DNA of 64,000 nt, from contig NZ_CP009279.1 in the NCBI RefSeq assembly GCF_000758545.1, forward strand, positions 2,418,001 through 2,482,000. Reading direction: 5' to 3'. The notes under the pieces are model-generated. The model saw nothing but the letters and a program-made list of their open reading frames with translations, was not told where the DNA came from and searched no databases. The position numbers were made by a program, and so were the translations under genes. This DNA is from Paenibacillus sp. FSL H7-0737. GTDB lineage: Bacteria > Bacillota > Bacilli > Paenibacillales > Paenibacillaceae. Shown here piece after piece: positions 31,940 to 42,071 of the stretch (its first letter is position 1; every line of letters starts with the position of its first letter).

Positions 31940-33283
31940 ATGAAATTAAAAAGATTCTATGGCATGACTTTTGCCACAATACTCTCCCTAAGTGCGCTAG
32001 CCGGATGTTCCGGTAATAACAACAACGAAGGCAGTGCTGCAACAGCTGCTCCAGAAACGGGAAATACTGCAAACGCTTCCGCTGAACCGAAACAGGACCC
32101 TGTGACCTTGAAATGGGCATTGTGGGATTGGGAAGCCACAGCATACTATCAGCCGTTGATCGATGCCTATAAAGCTGAGCATCCGAATGTAACGATCGAA
32201 TATGTCGATCTTGGTTCCACTGACTATATGACAATGTTAAGTACACAGTTGTCCGGTGGTGCAGATCTGGATGTTCTCACGATTAAGGATATTCCTGGAT
32301 ACTCAAACCTCGTGAAACAAAATCACTTGGAGCCGCTCAAGGGATTCATGGGAGACAAAAACATTGATCCATCCGTCTATGGCGGTACTGTAGAACAGAT
32401 TGAAGTGAACGATGAAGTGTATGCGCTTCCTTTCCGGAGTGATTTCTGGGTTGTCTACTATAATAAGGACTTGTTCGATAAAGCGGGAGTGGAGTATCCA
32501 AGTAATGATATGACATTCGACCAATATGATGAACTTGCTAGAAAAATGACCTCCGGCAGCGGTTCTGAAAAAGTATACGGAGCCCATTATCATACTTGGC
32601 GGAGCGCGGTTCAATTGTTCGGTATTCTTGACGGTAAGAACAACGTTGTCGGTGGAAACTACGATTTCCTGAAGCCAACCTATGAACGGATCTTGAAAGA
32701 ACAGGAAGATGGTATCGTTATGGATTACGCCACACTAAAGACTTCAAGCACGCATTATTCCGGTGTGTTCTACAACAATTCCGTTGCGATGATGAACATG
32801 GGCAGCTGGTTTATAGCGACTCAAATTGAAAAGGTGAAGAGCGGCGAGTCTAAATCAACCAACTGGGGAATTGTGAAATACCCTCACCCGGATGGTGTGG
32901 AAGCCGGTACAACACTGGGTACAATTACTTCCCTGGCTGTAAATCAGAAATCCAAAAATAAAGAAGCGGCACTTGATTTCATGAACTTTGTGACTGGTGA
33001 AGAAGGTGCTAAGGTCATTGCTTCCACCGGAACCATTCCAGCGATTAAGAACGATGAAGTTATCAGTTCCATTACTTCCATTGACGGTTTCCCTACGGAT
33101 GATAACAGCAAAGCGGCACTGACTACGGTTCAGACGTATTTGGAAATGCCAATGCATGAAAAGAGTGCGGACATTGAAGTAATCCTGAACGAAGCCCACG
33201 ATAACATTATGACCAAAAACGCTTCGATCGACGAAGGCTTGAAGGATATGAATACGCGCGTACAGCAGCTCTTGAACAATTAA
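31940..33283 (+). CDS. Sugar ABC transporter substrate-binding lipoprotein
   Basis: A 447-residue family 1 (cluster B/D) extracellular binding protein. The lipobox LAGC with Cys23 is followed by a serine/asparagine-rich linker, so it is a membrane-anchored lipoprotein. The mature domain starts LKWALWDWEATAYYQPLIDAYKAEHPNVTIEYVDLGS, as in oligosaccharide-binding proteins of the MalE/LplA type. AAGGGGA precedes the ATG. It presents oligosaccharides from the surface SLH enzyme to the permeases downstream. A hairpin between this gene and the permeases probably makes it the most expressed of the three. Confidence 0.95.
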   Translation: MKLKRFYGMTFATILSLSALAGCSGNNNNEGSAATAAPETGNTANASAEPKQDPVTLKWALWDWEATAYYQPLIDAYKAEHPNVTIEYVDLGSTDYMTMLSTQLSGGADLDVLTIKDIPGYSNLVKQNHLEPLKGFMGDKNIDPSVYGGTVEQIEVNDEVYALPFRSDFWVVYYNKDLFDKAGVEYPSNDMTFDQYDELARKMTSGSGSEKVYGAHYHTWRSAVQLFGILDGKNNVVGGNYDFLKPTYERILKEQEDGIVMDYATLKTSSTHYSGVFYNNSVAMMNMGSWFIATQIEKVKSGESKSTNWGIVKYPHPDGVEAGTTLGTITSLAVNQKSKNKEAALDFMNFVTGEEGAKVIASTGTIPAIKNDEVISSITSIDGFPTDDNSKAALTTVQTYLEMPMHEKSADIEVILNEAHDNIMTKNASIDEGLKDMNTRVQQLLNN

Positions 33284-33309
33284 CCTGAAGAGAGTTGGTG
33301 AATTCTAAG

Positions 33310-33331
33310 GGCGGGTGAAAGCCCGCCTTTT
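33310..33331 (+). terminator. Attenuating hairpin between binding protein and permease genes
   Basis: GGCGGG-tgaaag-CCCGCC followed by four T. The short T tract suggests partial termination, which would set binding-protein expression above permease expression. Confidence 0.75.
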
Positions 33332-33355
33332 ATAGAAAGGTTTGGAGGAGAAAGA

Positions 33356-34294
33356 ATGCAGAACGAAACCATATTGGATACAAAAAAAATCCCTAAACGT
33401 CATTTGTCAAAAGGTGTCCGGGAAAACCTGGTAGCGTACAGCTTCATTGCGCCGAACTTTATCGGATTTGCCGTGTTTACACTAGTACCCATGTTTTTTG
33501 CCTTTATCCTAGCTTTTGTGAAATGGGATGGGGCCAATCCAATGAAATATATCGGATTGGACAATTTCACCCGGCTTATTAAAGATACAACATTTCATAA
33601 AGCATTATGGAATACCATTGTTTACACTATTGGCGTAGTACCGTTCACCATGATTGTTGCGCTGGCGCTGGCGATTTTGCTTAATCAGAAGATCATGGCC
33701 CGCAATTTCATGAGAACCGTATTCTTTTTCCCATATGTGGCATCCTTGGTAGCCGTTGCTGCCGTATGGAACTTTATCTTCAGCCCTACGATGGGGCCGA
33801 TCAACAATATTTTGCATACCCTTACCGGTATCCCACTAGAGGATCTTCCCCGATGGGCGGCGGATAAACACTGGGCGATGTTCACAGTAATACTGTTCAC
33901 TGTGTGGAAAAACATGGGTTATTACATGGTCATTTACTTGGCAGGTCTACAGGGGATCAACCCTGAGTTGTATGAGGCTGCTGAACTTGATGGTGCTAAC
34001 GCCTGGAGAAGATTCCGCAATGTGACGATCCCTCAACTGGCGCCTACATCCTTCTTTGTGCTGATGATTCTAGTCATCAATTCGTTCAAAGTCTACGATA
34101 TTTTTATCAACCTATTTGCCGGCGCTGATAACCAGTTGAACGATTCTACAAGGGTTATGGTTTATCAAATCTACAATACGGCGTTCCGTTCGCTTGATTA
34201 CGGATATGCCAGTGCCATGGCCATTGTATTGTTTCTGCTGGTACTTGGCATCACCATCGTCCAGTTCCGCGGCGAGAAGAAATACGGACAATAG
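33356..34294 (+). CDS. Sugar ABC transporter permease (MalF/UgpA/LacF type)
   Basis: A 312-residue permease with six transmembrane helices. The EAA cytoplasmic loop that docks the ATPase is clear: YEAAELDGANAWRRFRNVTIPQLAP. N-terminal region is basic and cytoplasmic. GGAGGAG precedes the ATG. Forms a heterodimer with the next gene's product. No ATPase gene follows, so a shared MsmX-like ATPase is expected from elsewhere. Confidence 0.95.
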   Translation: MQNETILDTKKIPKRHLSKGVRENLVAYSFIAPNFIGFAVFTLVPMFFAFILAFVKWDGANPMKYIGLDNFTRLIKDTTFHKALWNTIVYTIGVVPFTMIVALALAILLNQKIMARNFMRTVFFFPYVASLVAVAAVWNFIFSPTMGPINNILHTLTGIPLEDLPRWAADKHWAMFTVILFTVWKNMGYYMVIYLAGLQGINPELYEAAELDGANAWRRFRNVTIPQLAPTSFFVLMILVINSFKVYDIFINLFAGADNQLNDSTRVMVYQIYNTAFRSLDYGYASAMAIVLFLLVLGITIVQFRGEKKYGQ

Positions 34295-34309
34295 GAGGAT
34301 TCAAAAGAT

Positions 34310-35149
34310 ATGGTGGGTACAAATAAAGGAATTAGAATCGGCACGATGGTGCTAGTGTATATTTTGTTGTTTGCTACGGTGCTCTGTATGCTTGTTCCGT
34401 ATATATGGATGTTGTCATCTTCGCTCAAGCTGAACAAGGATGTGTTCTCGTTCCCGATGCAATGGATTCCGGCGAATCCGCGCTGGGGAAATTTCGTGGA
34501 TATCTGGACCCGTATTCCACTGGACCGCTTCATTTATAACACGGCGAAATTATCAATTATCGTAACGATTTTGCAGCTATTGACTTCAAGTTTTGCTGCG
34601 TACGCATTCTCCAAACTGCAATTCAGAGGGAAAAATGTTTTATTCCTTGGATATATTGCTACGATCGCGATTCCTTGGCAGGCATATATGGTGCCGCAAT
34701 TTATCTTGATGCGTTACATGGGACTTAACAATACCCATCTGGCAATCATTCTATTGCAGGCATTCTCGGCTTTCGGAGTATTTCTGATGCGCCAGTTCTA
34801 TCAGGGTGTCCCAGATGAATTATGCGAGGCGGCCCGAATCGATGGCTTGAGCGAATATGGGATTTGGGCGAGAATTATGCTGCCACTATCCAAGCCGGCT
34901 TTGTCCACCTTGACGATTTTTACCTTTGTTGCCACTTGGAATGACTTCTTGGGGCCGATGATTTATTTGACGGATACGAAACTCAAGACTATACAGATTG
35001 GACTACGAATGTTCATTTCGCAATATTCCGCCGAGTACGGTCTGATAATGGCTGCAAGTGTGGTTTCCATTATTCCGGTTGTGATTGTTTTCTTGGCACT
35101 TCAGAAGTACTTCGTTCAAGGCGTCGCAGCATCTGGTATTAAAGGCTAG
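34310..35149 (+). CDS. Sugar ABC transporter permease (MalG/UgpE/LacG type)
   Basis: A 279-residue six-helix permease. EAA loop: CEAARIDGLSEYGIWARIMLPLSKPA. Starts 15 bases after the previous stop, with GGAGGAT overlapping that stop codon. Pairs with the upstream permease to import oligosaccharides. An intrinsic terminator follows before the surface enzyme gene. Confidence 0.95.
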   Translation: MVGTNKGIRIGTMVLVYILLFATVLCMLVPYIWMLSSSLKLNKDVFSFPMQWIPANPRWGNFVDIWTRIPLDRFIYNTAKLSIIVTILQLLTSSFAAYAFSKLQFRGKNVLFLGYIATIAIPWQAYMVPQFILMRYMGLNNTHLAIILLQAFSAFGVFLMRQFYQGVPDELCEAARIDGLSEYGIWARIMLPLSKPALSTLTIFTFVATWNDFLGPMIYLTDTKLKTIQIGLRMFISQYSAEYGLIMAASVVSIIPVVIVFLALQKYFVQGVAASGIKG

Positions 35150-35161
35150 ACAGGTTTGAAC

Positions 35162-35198
35162 CTGGCAGTTGCAGTTTTCGCATGCTGCCAGTTTTTTT
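35162..35198 (+). terminator. Intrinsic terminator of the sugar importer operon
   Basis: CTGGCAG (35162-35168) pairs with CTGCCAG (35185-35191), then seven T. Confidence 0.88.
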
Positions 35199-35213
35199 AG
35201 CTTATCAATGAAA

Positions 35214-35227
35214 TGAATGCGCTTTCT
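35214..35227 (+). promoter_or_regulatory. cre-like catabolite repression site before the SLH enzyme gene
   Basis: TGAATGCGCTTTCT matches the ideal CcpA site TGAAAGCGCTTTCA at 12 of 14 positions, including the central GCGCTTTC. It is 78 bases ahead of the start codon. Confidence 0.5.
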
Positions 35228-35304
35228 TTGTTTGCTGGGCGATAAAGTCAAATCAAGCATGAAACATGTCGAGAGACCATTTATAGCAAAAGGAGGATTA
35301 AAGA

Positions 35305-38300
35305 ATGAGCAGAAAACACTCCGTTAGAAAAAAGCTATTCTCAATGATGATGACCACTGCGCTTGTAGTTGGAATGTTTCCGGCACTCCATATGCCGTCT
35401 GTATCTGCGGCTACGGTGGATACTATCTTCGCAGCCGCCTATATGGGGGCGAAGACATCTGCTGACACTACTTTGCCTGCTAGCATTGACATTGGAGGCC
35501 AGTCTGCAACTGTGAAATGGAATATAGGTGAAGATACCTTTGCCGTTCCTTATGACACAGTGACAGTCACGGGTACAGCGAATGGTGGGCCGGTTGTTGC
35601 CAATGTAGAAGTTATTCCACCTTCAAGGAATCCATTGGTTTACTTTGTGGATAGCGGCAGGGGGGGCGATTCCGTAGGTAATGGTCCTACTTCTTCGCCA
35701 CTGTACGAAGCAGTCAAAACGCTGTCCGGTAGCACGTTGCTCAACCCGTCACCAGATCAGAAATATGTCACCGGAACGACTGCCTGGGGATTTGATGATT
35801 CCATAAACAAGGTGAAGAACTCCAAAGACGGAGGACTTACTGATCCTGCAACTGATCCATCCATATGGACAGTAGGACTTCGTGCCGACCCTACTAGCAA
35901 TCATATTGTATATAAATTAATGGCTCCAGAAGCTGGAACCTATACACTCAGTAGTGGTTTCCATGATTGGTATGGCAGCCGCACTCGAGTAATACAGCCT
36001 CAGATCGAATATAAGGATACAAATGGTGCAACAAAGACGATCTCGTTTGCACAATTCAATACTAATGTGACTCCGCTTATTTCCGGCGAATTCACTATTC
36101 CCGGTGATATCGACGCTAGTAGCCCTATGACATTGACCTATGCCTATGTTTCCGGTGAGAAGCCAATCTTGAGCTGGTTCGCCGTTGCCAAGGGCGGGAT
36201 TCAAAAAGAGATCGAAGATGCTCGGCAGAACGCAGCTTCTATGGTCAAGGTTCTACTCGACGGCAACGATATTAAAGCGGACAATGTCAACGGCCTAACG
36301 TTCAAGGGATTTGGCGTACTAAGTGCCAACAGCACCAGTGCCCTGTTGATGGATTATAAGGCTGAGCATCCGGAAGCTTACGCAGAAATGTTGCGGATTC
36401 TGTTCGGTGGAGAGCATCCCATTATGACGCATGTGAAAATCGAGATGGGCAATGACCGTAACAACTCTACCGGCCCGGACCCGGCTACTATGCGTACGGC
36501 CGATGAAGAAGCCAATGTCACTAGGCATCCCGGATTCCAGCTTGCGGCTGACGCCAAGGCTACGAATCCGGATCTCAAGGTCAGCATCCTGCGATGGAGT
36601 GCTCCGGCCTGGGCAAGCAACAACGATAAAATCTATACCTGGTATAAAGATACAATTCTTGATGCTTACCGTGAGTATGGCTATATGGTCGACTACGTCA
36701 ATCCTCATATCAACGAGCATACGCCTGATTTGACCTGGACCAAGCAGTACGCTGAGCGTGTTAAAACAGATAACGAAGGTTTTACAAGCCCAGAAGAGCA
36801 AGCGCTCTATAACCAGATCAAAGTTGTGATCTCTGATGAAGTAGGGATTGGTTCATTTGGCGGCAGTATGGTAAGCGACGCTTCTCTAAGGGATGCGGCT
36901 CCGATCGCCGGATATCACTATAACACTGACGACGACAGCGCAGGGAATTTCAAAAAGCTCGCGGAACAATATGATATTGAAGTATGGAACAGTGAGGCAC
37001 AGTCCACCTTCAGTAACTCCGCCTTCCGTCCCAACAATAATGTGAAGGACCCTACAGTGGAAGGAACCGGCATCGGCGGTGTTGGCAGTCCACTGGAGAT
37101 GAGCAATACGATTATTAAAGGATTCGTCAATTCCCGCCGGACGCACTTTATTTATCAGCCGGCAATCGGCTCCTTCTACGAAGGTGGACAATATTCGTTT
37201 AAGGAACTACTTAGCGCACGTGATCCGTGGTCGGGATGGATTCATTATGATGCAGGTCTTGTTGCTCTGCAGCATTACAGCTGGTTCGCCAATGTGGGCT
37301 GGGAGAACGAGGATAATACGGCAGGGATTTGGAGAGCAGTTCCTAAGGCTAGCTCCACGGGAGCAACAGGCACTAACCCTGTTAGCGGTCGCAACGGTTC
37401 TCCTAGCTATATGACGCTTGCTTCACCTGACAGAAGCGATTTTTCAACCGTTATCGTGAACGATAGTGAATATGCCAAAACCTATAAGCTTCAGACGGTA
37501 AATATGAACTTTGTGGGTAATCCCTCATTGGAAGTATGGGAGACTCGTGCGGCAGACGCGGGCGAAGCTTTCAACAGCAATTATATGAAATATCTCGGGG
37601 ATGTCGCTGTTGATGGCAGTGGGGTTTATACCATTCATGTCAAACCATATTCGACATTGACTGTGACCACTCTGAAGAACAAGGACAATGAGGCGTATCA
37701 AACACCGTTACCTGTAGAAGGCGACCGCATCGTGCTTGATACCGACGCCACAGGGAGGATTCAAAATACAGCGGACAATATCCTGTACGCCGATGATTTT
37801 GACTACTCCAATCAATCCGTTGTGAAGATCGGGGCAGGTGGGCAGAATGCTGGCACCCAAAGCTATATTGAATCCCGCGGCGGTTCCAAAAGTGTGATAC
37901 CACGGTATACGCACGACCGCAACGGTGCATTTGAGGCGTATCTTCCGGACGGGTCTGACAACTATGTTCTGCGCCAACAGCTGGATACGGAAATTATGGG
38001 GCTGGGTGGTACTTGGAACGGTGGAGATCCCGTAACGGCTATCGGTGATAACCGGTGGACGAATTACAAGGCCAGTGTAGATGTTTCGTTCGAGACGAAC
38101 AGTACGCAGGGCGGAGCTAACTATGCTGCGATTGGCGCACGGTATCAAGGAGGCGGCAGCTCTCACACTATAAACGGCACACCTTATGTACTGAAGTTCT
38201 GGTTTGACGGAGGTTGGCAGCTGCTGGTCAATAATAGCGCAGTAGCGAGTGGCAATGTAGTGAGCGGTTCCGGTGGAGTAAAGCTGGATGGATTTAACAC

Positions 38301-41300
38301 CGCACATGATGCCTGGCATAACATTGCCATTCAGGTTGCAGGTGATAAAGTGACTGCCTATTTGGACGATGTGAAACTGGCTTCTTATACTGATCCGAAC
38401 CCTAAATTGTCTGGTCGGGTAGATTTAGCCAGTGGATATTATCATGTTCGTTTCGATAATCTGAAGGTCGAGACGATTGACGGCTATACGCCATACTATT
38501 CCGAATTACTGGATAATCTTGAAATGTATGATCTGGCTGCTACACCAAACCCTAAATTAAAATACGGCGGTTTGTGGAGTCATCAAAACGGGGCTGGTAT
38601 GTATATTTATCAACGTTCCCTATCTACCAGTCAAGGTGCAGCTGCTACGATGGAATATTCTTTTGAAGGCACCGGGTTAGATATTCTGGGACCGAATAAT
38701 GGATCGGCTAAGTTAGAAGTGACTGTTGATGATGAAATTGTCACACTGTCAGCCGATACGATGGCCTCTAAAGAACTCTACCAAACGTACACGCTTCGCG
38801 GACTTAAATATGGACAACATAACGTTCAGATAAAGGTATTAAGCGGTACTTTGGTAGTGGACGCGGTAGCGGTTGTTTCCGGTGAAGTAAAGGGTGCTGT
38901 GGATACAACTGCTCTTCAATCAGCGGTAATAGCAGCGAAAGAAGTTACCAAACTGGATGAATATTCGGATAGAGACTGGCAGCTTTTTGCAGCTGCACAG
39001 AACACCGCCCAAGAAGCACTAGACAATGCTGCTGATTTCAGACTGGATCAGGAAGGAGCTGTGCAACTCGCGGTACGTCTGATCTCTGCCCAGAACCAAT
39101 TGACAACAGGGGATATACGGGAGCTTGCTTCTCCTCAGGATATTGCCACTTATGTCGGGAAATTGCCGAATCTTCCAGATAAGTTGGAGGCTATCCGAGA
39201 AGATGGATCCAAATTGCAGGTGTCTGTGAAGTGGAATTTAGACGCGGTCAGCTTCAATACACCCTATGAAAGAGTAGCTGTAACCGGCACTTATGGCAAT
39301 CTAAAAACCACTGCTAATGTGGAAGTAGTGCCAGAAGGTCTCGTGTACTTTTTGGATGTCGGTGTTTCGGCGGATGTCGTCACACCACCCTATACGGTGA
39401 TCAAGAATTTCGTGGGCGACAGCCTTCTGAATAGCACCGCGGATCAACTATCAACAGGCGCTGTGTGGGGTCATATCAATACAGGGGCAAATTATAATCT
39501 CAAAGGGCTTGGCGGTGCCGTGGTTATCACGGATAAAACTCAGACAGGTGTCTACAGCTCGAATACAAAGAATACACCTCTGATCTACACCCTCCCTCTG
39601 AGCGCAGGAAAGTACACGATTACATCGTTCCATCGGGACTGGTGGAATATGAGCAACCGCACGATGGATATCACGCTTAGCTACACTAATGCTGAAGGGA
39701 AGACAGTGAACGAAACGGTCAAGACCGGTGTACTCGCAGGTCCTAATGGCGTCACGATCACTCATAACTTTACGCTGCCGGTGAGCGGCGTCGTGAAATA
39801 TTCGATAAACAATACGAATAGTCAGGCATCTGTGATCAGTTACTTAGCAGTGGCGAAGGACAGGGTCAGCATTGTCAATGAGCAGGCTGTAAACGAGGCT
39901 AAAAGTATTATAGAAGGTGCTGCATATAGCGTGCAGAAGGAAACAGCTAACAGCGAAGATGGAGTCCGGACCTGGCTGCTCCAAACGATGAACGGTTTAA
40001 TCGGGTTCAGTGATACGGGGGTTACGATGGGTGATATCACCCTATCTTCGTTCCAGGAAGCTACTGATGACACAGCCGGCAGCTTCAGCTTCACAGTATT
40101 ACTGAACAAGGGCGAGGCGAAGGCAGAAGCTGCGGCCAGCGGAACGATTAAGCTATCGGAGCCAGATATGAAGCAGCCGGAGATTACCTTGATAGGTGAA
40201 GCCATAGTCAATCTGCAGATCGGTTCTGAATATACGGATGCAGGAGCCACTGCGTATGACGACCAAGACGGTGATATCACAGACCGCATCAATACAACGG
40301 TCAGCAGTGAAGTGTATGGTCTGACGGAGTTAGATACAGCGCAAGCGGATATCTACACCTTCCATTACAATGTCAGCGATGCCGCAGGCAACAAGGCTGC
40401 GGAAGTCACCCGAAAAGTAATCGTATCGGAAGATCCAGATGTACTGAAGCCGGTCATTACACTGCTTGGTGAACCATCTGTTCAACTGGACAATGGCGCA
40501 AGCTATACAGATGCCGGAGCCACCGCAATGGATAACCGCGATGGCGATATTACAGAACGTATTGTGGCGACGATTACGAAGGATGGAAATCATACGGAGA
40601 CGCTAGATACCTCATCAGCAGGCACTTACATTTATCATTATAATGTGAGTGATTCCGCGGGCAATACGGCTGTTGAAGTTATAAGAATAGTTACAGTGGG
40701 AGAAGCGCAGCAACCGCCGACTTCAACACCAACGGTAGAACCAACACCGACAGTTGAACCCACAGCAAATCCTACACCAACACCTGTACCTGAAGTAACC
40801 TCAGGGCCGGTATCGACCACAGCACCGACAGTATCGCCAACACCAACACTGCTGCCGCAGACCATGCGGATTCTTAACAGTGACGATTTCACGGCTCCGG
40901 TTGGAGGGGGAATAACAGTTCAGCTCACAGATGCTACTGATTCCGTACTGCTTCCTGTGGGAGTGTCAAATATTATCGGAGTGAACACGCTGCGTCTCGT
41001 ATGGAATACATTTGCTATCCAACTGACCCCAGAAGCGCTAAAGAGTATCCAGGAGAAAGCTGCAGGAGGTCAAGTGGATGGAGCACGAATCAAACTGTCG
41101 GCCGTGAAGGCATCCAGAGTTGCCGTGGAACAGCTTATGAATAACCCAGCTGTCAACGGCTCGGTTCAGTTATCTGCTGCAAGTGATGTAATTAACTTCA
41201 GTTTGGAAGTTATTAGTACGAATGGCACTGCCGTACCGGTAACCCGTTTTGATAAGCCACTCACGCTTACCTTCATATTAGATTCAGATTCCAATCCTAA

Positions 41301-41967
41301 TTTGCTGGGCATCTACAATATAGCCGGGAACGGAGCTCTTGAATTTATGGGCGGAACGCTAGCTGATGGAAAATGGAGTACGGAAATACAGCGTTTCAGC
41401 CAGTTTGCAGTCCTGGAATATGACAAGACATTCTTGGATGTCAGTACGGATAGCTGGGCGAGGGATGTTATTAAGACAATGGCGGCTAAACATATTATCC
41501 AAGGTATTTCCGATACTGAGTTTAATCCGCAAGGGAAAGTGACAAGAGCACAATTCGCGACCATGATTGCAAGAGCGCTAGGCTTAGAGGCGGGAAGTCA
41601 TTCAACGTTTATTGATGTGGACTCCAAAGCTTGGTATGCAGAGTACGTTGCAGCCGTAAGCAAAGCGGGCATAGTGCTCGGACGTAGTTCGGATTCATTC
41701 GCACCGGACCGCAGCATTACCCGCGAGGAAATGGCCGTAATGATCGTTAGGGCTTATGAATATATACAAGGCAGCAAGGTAAATGAAGTTTCAGCAGGCT
41801 CGTTCAGTGATTATTCCCTGATTCATGTCTGGGCACAGAAATCAGCAAGTTTCGCTGAGCAGGCAGGGCTGATAAAAGGACGCGGCAATATGCAATTCGC
41901 ACCGCAAGAGATGATGACCCGTGCCGAAAGTGCGCAAGTCATCGCCAATCTGCTGGGATATTTGTAA
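35305..41967 (+). CDS. Giant surface glycoside hydrolase: GH59-like core, lectin-like and Ig-like modules, three SLH domains
   Basis: A 2220-residue secreted protein. Signal peptide 1-36; a Big_4-like and jelly-roll module about 40-300; GH59-like (galactocerebrosidase-type) catalytic region about 315-820, with candidate acid/base Glu471 (HINEHTPDL) and nucleophile Glu564 (VWNSEAQSTF); lectin/LamG-like domain about 826-1060, in the same order as in galactocerebrosidase; further helical and Ig-like modules; a second copy of the N-terminal module about 1305-1525; two DUF5011-type Ig repeats about 1626-1800; a Pro/Thr-rich linker 1803-1853; three SLH domains from about 2043 to the end, which bind secondary wall polymer. 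It probably removes beta-galactosyl units from a polymer at the cell surface. The GH59 assignment is by motif and is moderately sure. Confidence 0.85.
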   Translation: MSRKHSVRKKLFSMMMTTALVVGMFPALHMPSVSAATVDTIFAAAYMGAKTSADTTLPASIDIGGQSATVKWNIGEDTFAVPYDTVTVTGTANGGPVVANVEVIPPSRNPLVYFVDSGRGGDSVGNGPTSSPLYEAVKTLSGSTLLNPSPDQKYVTGTTAWGFDDSINKVKNSKDGGLTDPATDPSIWTVGLRADPTSNHIVYKLMAPEAGTYTLSSGFHDWYGSRTRVIQPQIEYKDTNGATKTISFAQFNTNVTPLISGEFTIPGDIDASSPMTLTYAYVSGEKPILSWFAVAKGGIQKEIEDARQNAASMVKVLLDGNDIKADNVNGLTFKGFGVLSANSTSALLMDYKAEHPEAYAEMLRILFGGEHPIMTHVKIEMGNDRNNSTGPDPATMRTADEEANVTRHPGFQLAADAKATNPDLKVSILRWSAPAWASNNDKIYTWYKDTILDAYREYGYMVDYVNPHINEHTPDLTWTKQYAERVKTDNEGFTSPEEQALYNQIKVVISDEVGIGSFGGSMVSDASLRDAAPIAGYHYNTDDDSAGNFKKLAEQYDIEVWNSEAQSTFSNSAFRPNNNVKDPTVEGTGIGGVGSPLEMSNTIIKGFVNSRRTHFIYQPAIGSFYEGGQYSFKELLSARDPWSGWIHYDAGLVALQHYSWFANVGWENEDNTAGIWRAVPKASSTGATGTNPVSGRNGSPSYMTLASPDRSDFSTVIVNDSEYAKTYKLQTVNMNFVGNPSLEVWETRAADAGEAFNSNYMKYLGDVAVDGSGVYTIHVKPYSTLTVTTLKNKDNEAYQTPLPVEGDRIVLDTDATGRIQNTADNILYADDFDYSNQSVVKIGAGGQNAGTQSYIESRGGSKSVIPRYTHDRNGAFEAYLPDGSDNYVLRQQLDTEIMGLGGTWNGGDPVTAIGDNRWTNYKASVDVSFETNSTQGGANYAAIGARYQGGGSSHTINGTPYVLKFWFDGGWQLLVNNSAVASGNVVSGSGGVKLDGFNTAHDAWHNIAIQVAGDKVTAYLDDVKLASYTDPNPKLSGRVDLASGYYHVRFDNLKVETIDGYTPYYSELLDNLEMYDLAATPNPKLKYGGLWSHQNGAGMYIYQRSLSTSQGAAATMEYSFEGTGLDILGPNNGSAKLEVTVDDEIVTLSADTMASKELYQTYTLRGLKYGQHNVQIKVLSGTLVVDAVAVVSGEVKGAVDTTALQSAVIAAKEVTKLDEYSDRDWQLFAAAQNTAQEALDNAADFRLDQEGAVQLAVRLISAQNQLTTGDIRELASPQDIATYVGKLPNLPDKLEAIREDGSKLQVSVKWNLDAVSFNTPYERVAVTGTYGNLKTTANVEVVPEGLVYFLDVGVSADVVTPPYTVIKNFVGDSLLNSTADQLSTGAVWGHINTGANYNLKGLGGAVVITDKTQTGVYSSNTKNTPLIYTLPLSAGKYTITSFHRDWWNMSNRTMDITLSYTNAEGKTVNETVKTGVLAGPNGVTITHNFTLPVSGVVKYSINNTNSQASVISYLAVAKDRVSIVNEQAVNEAKSIIEGAAYSVQKETANSEDGVRTWLLQTMNGLIGFSDTGVTMGDITLSSFQEATDDTAGSFSFTVLLNKGEAKAEAAASGTIKLSEPDMKQPEITLIGEAIVNLQIGSEYTDAGATAYDDQDGDITDRINTTVSSEVYGLTELDTAQADIYTFHYNVSDAAGNKAAEVTRKVIVSEDPDVLKPVITLLGEPSVQLDNGASYTDAGATAMDNRDGDITERIVATITKDGNHTETLDTSSAGTYIYHYNVSDSAGNTAVEVIRIVTVGEAQQPPTSTPTVEPTPTVEPTANPTPTPVPEVTSGPVSTTAPTVSPTPTLLPQTMRILNSDDFTAPVGGGITVQLTDATDSVLLPVGVSNIIGVNTLRLVWNTFAIQLTPEALKSIQEKAAGGQVDGARIKLSAVKASRVAVEQLMNNPAVNGSVQLSAASDVINFSLEVISTNGTAVPVTRFDKPLTLTFILDSDSNPNLLGIYNIAGNGALEFMGGTLADGKWSTEIQRFSQFAVLEYDKTFLDVSTDSWARDVIKTMAAKHIIQGISDTEFNPQGKVTRAQFATMIARALGLEAGSHSTFIDVDSKAWYAEYVAAVSKAGIVLGRSSDSFAPDRSITREEMAVMIVRAYEYIQGSKVNEVSAGSFSDYSLIHVWAQKSASFAEQAGLIKGRGNMQFAPQEMMTRAESAQVIANLLGYL

Positions 41968-41981
41968 GCCGCACTTCCATG

Positions 41982-42019
41982 AACCTGGCAGCTGCATTTA
42001 GCGGGTGCCAGGTTTTTTT
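41982..42019 (+). terminator. Intrinsic terminator of the SLH enzyme gene
   Basis: AACCTGGCA (41982-41990) pairs with TGCCAGGTT (42006-42014), then a T run. Confidence 0.88.
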
Positions 42020-42071
42020 ATAAGTTCAAAGAAGGGTTTATACAATTGCGAGGCGTCGATAAGTGGCAATG

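Noticed and set aside
31704-32246. 180-codon minus-strand frame over the intergenic region and the binding-protein gene
   Set aside because: Overlaps the certain lipoprotein start, lacks a ribosome site and shows no recognisable domain.
37708-38319. 203-codon antisense frame inside the SLH enzyme gene
   Set aside because: It is the mirror of a codon-biased long gene, has no ribosome site and no protein-like motif; several similar shadows occur in this gene.
40711-40860. Tandem DNA repeat
   Set aside because: The repetitive ACA/CCA codons encode the Pro/Thr-rich linker of the SLH protein; it is a protein feature, not an independent repeat.
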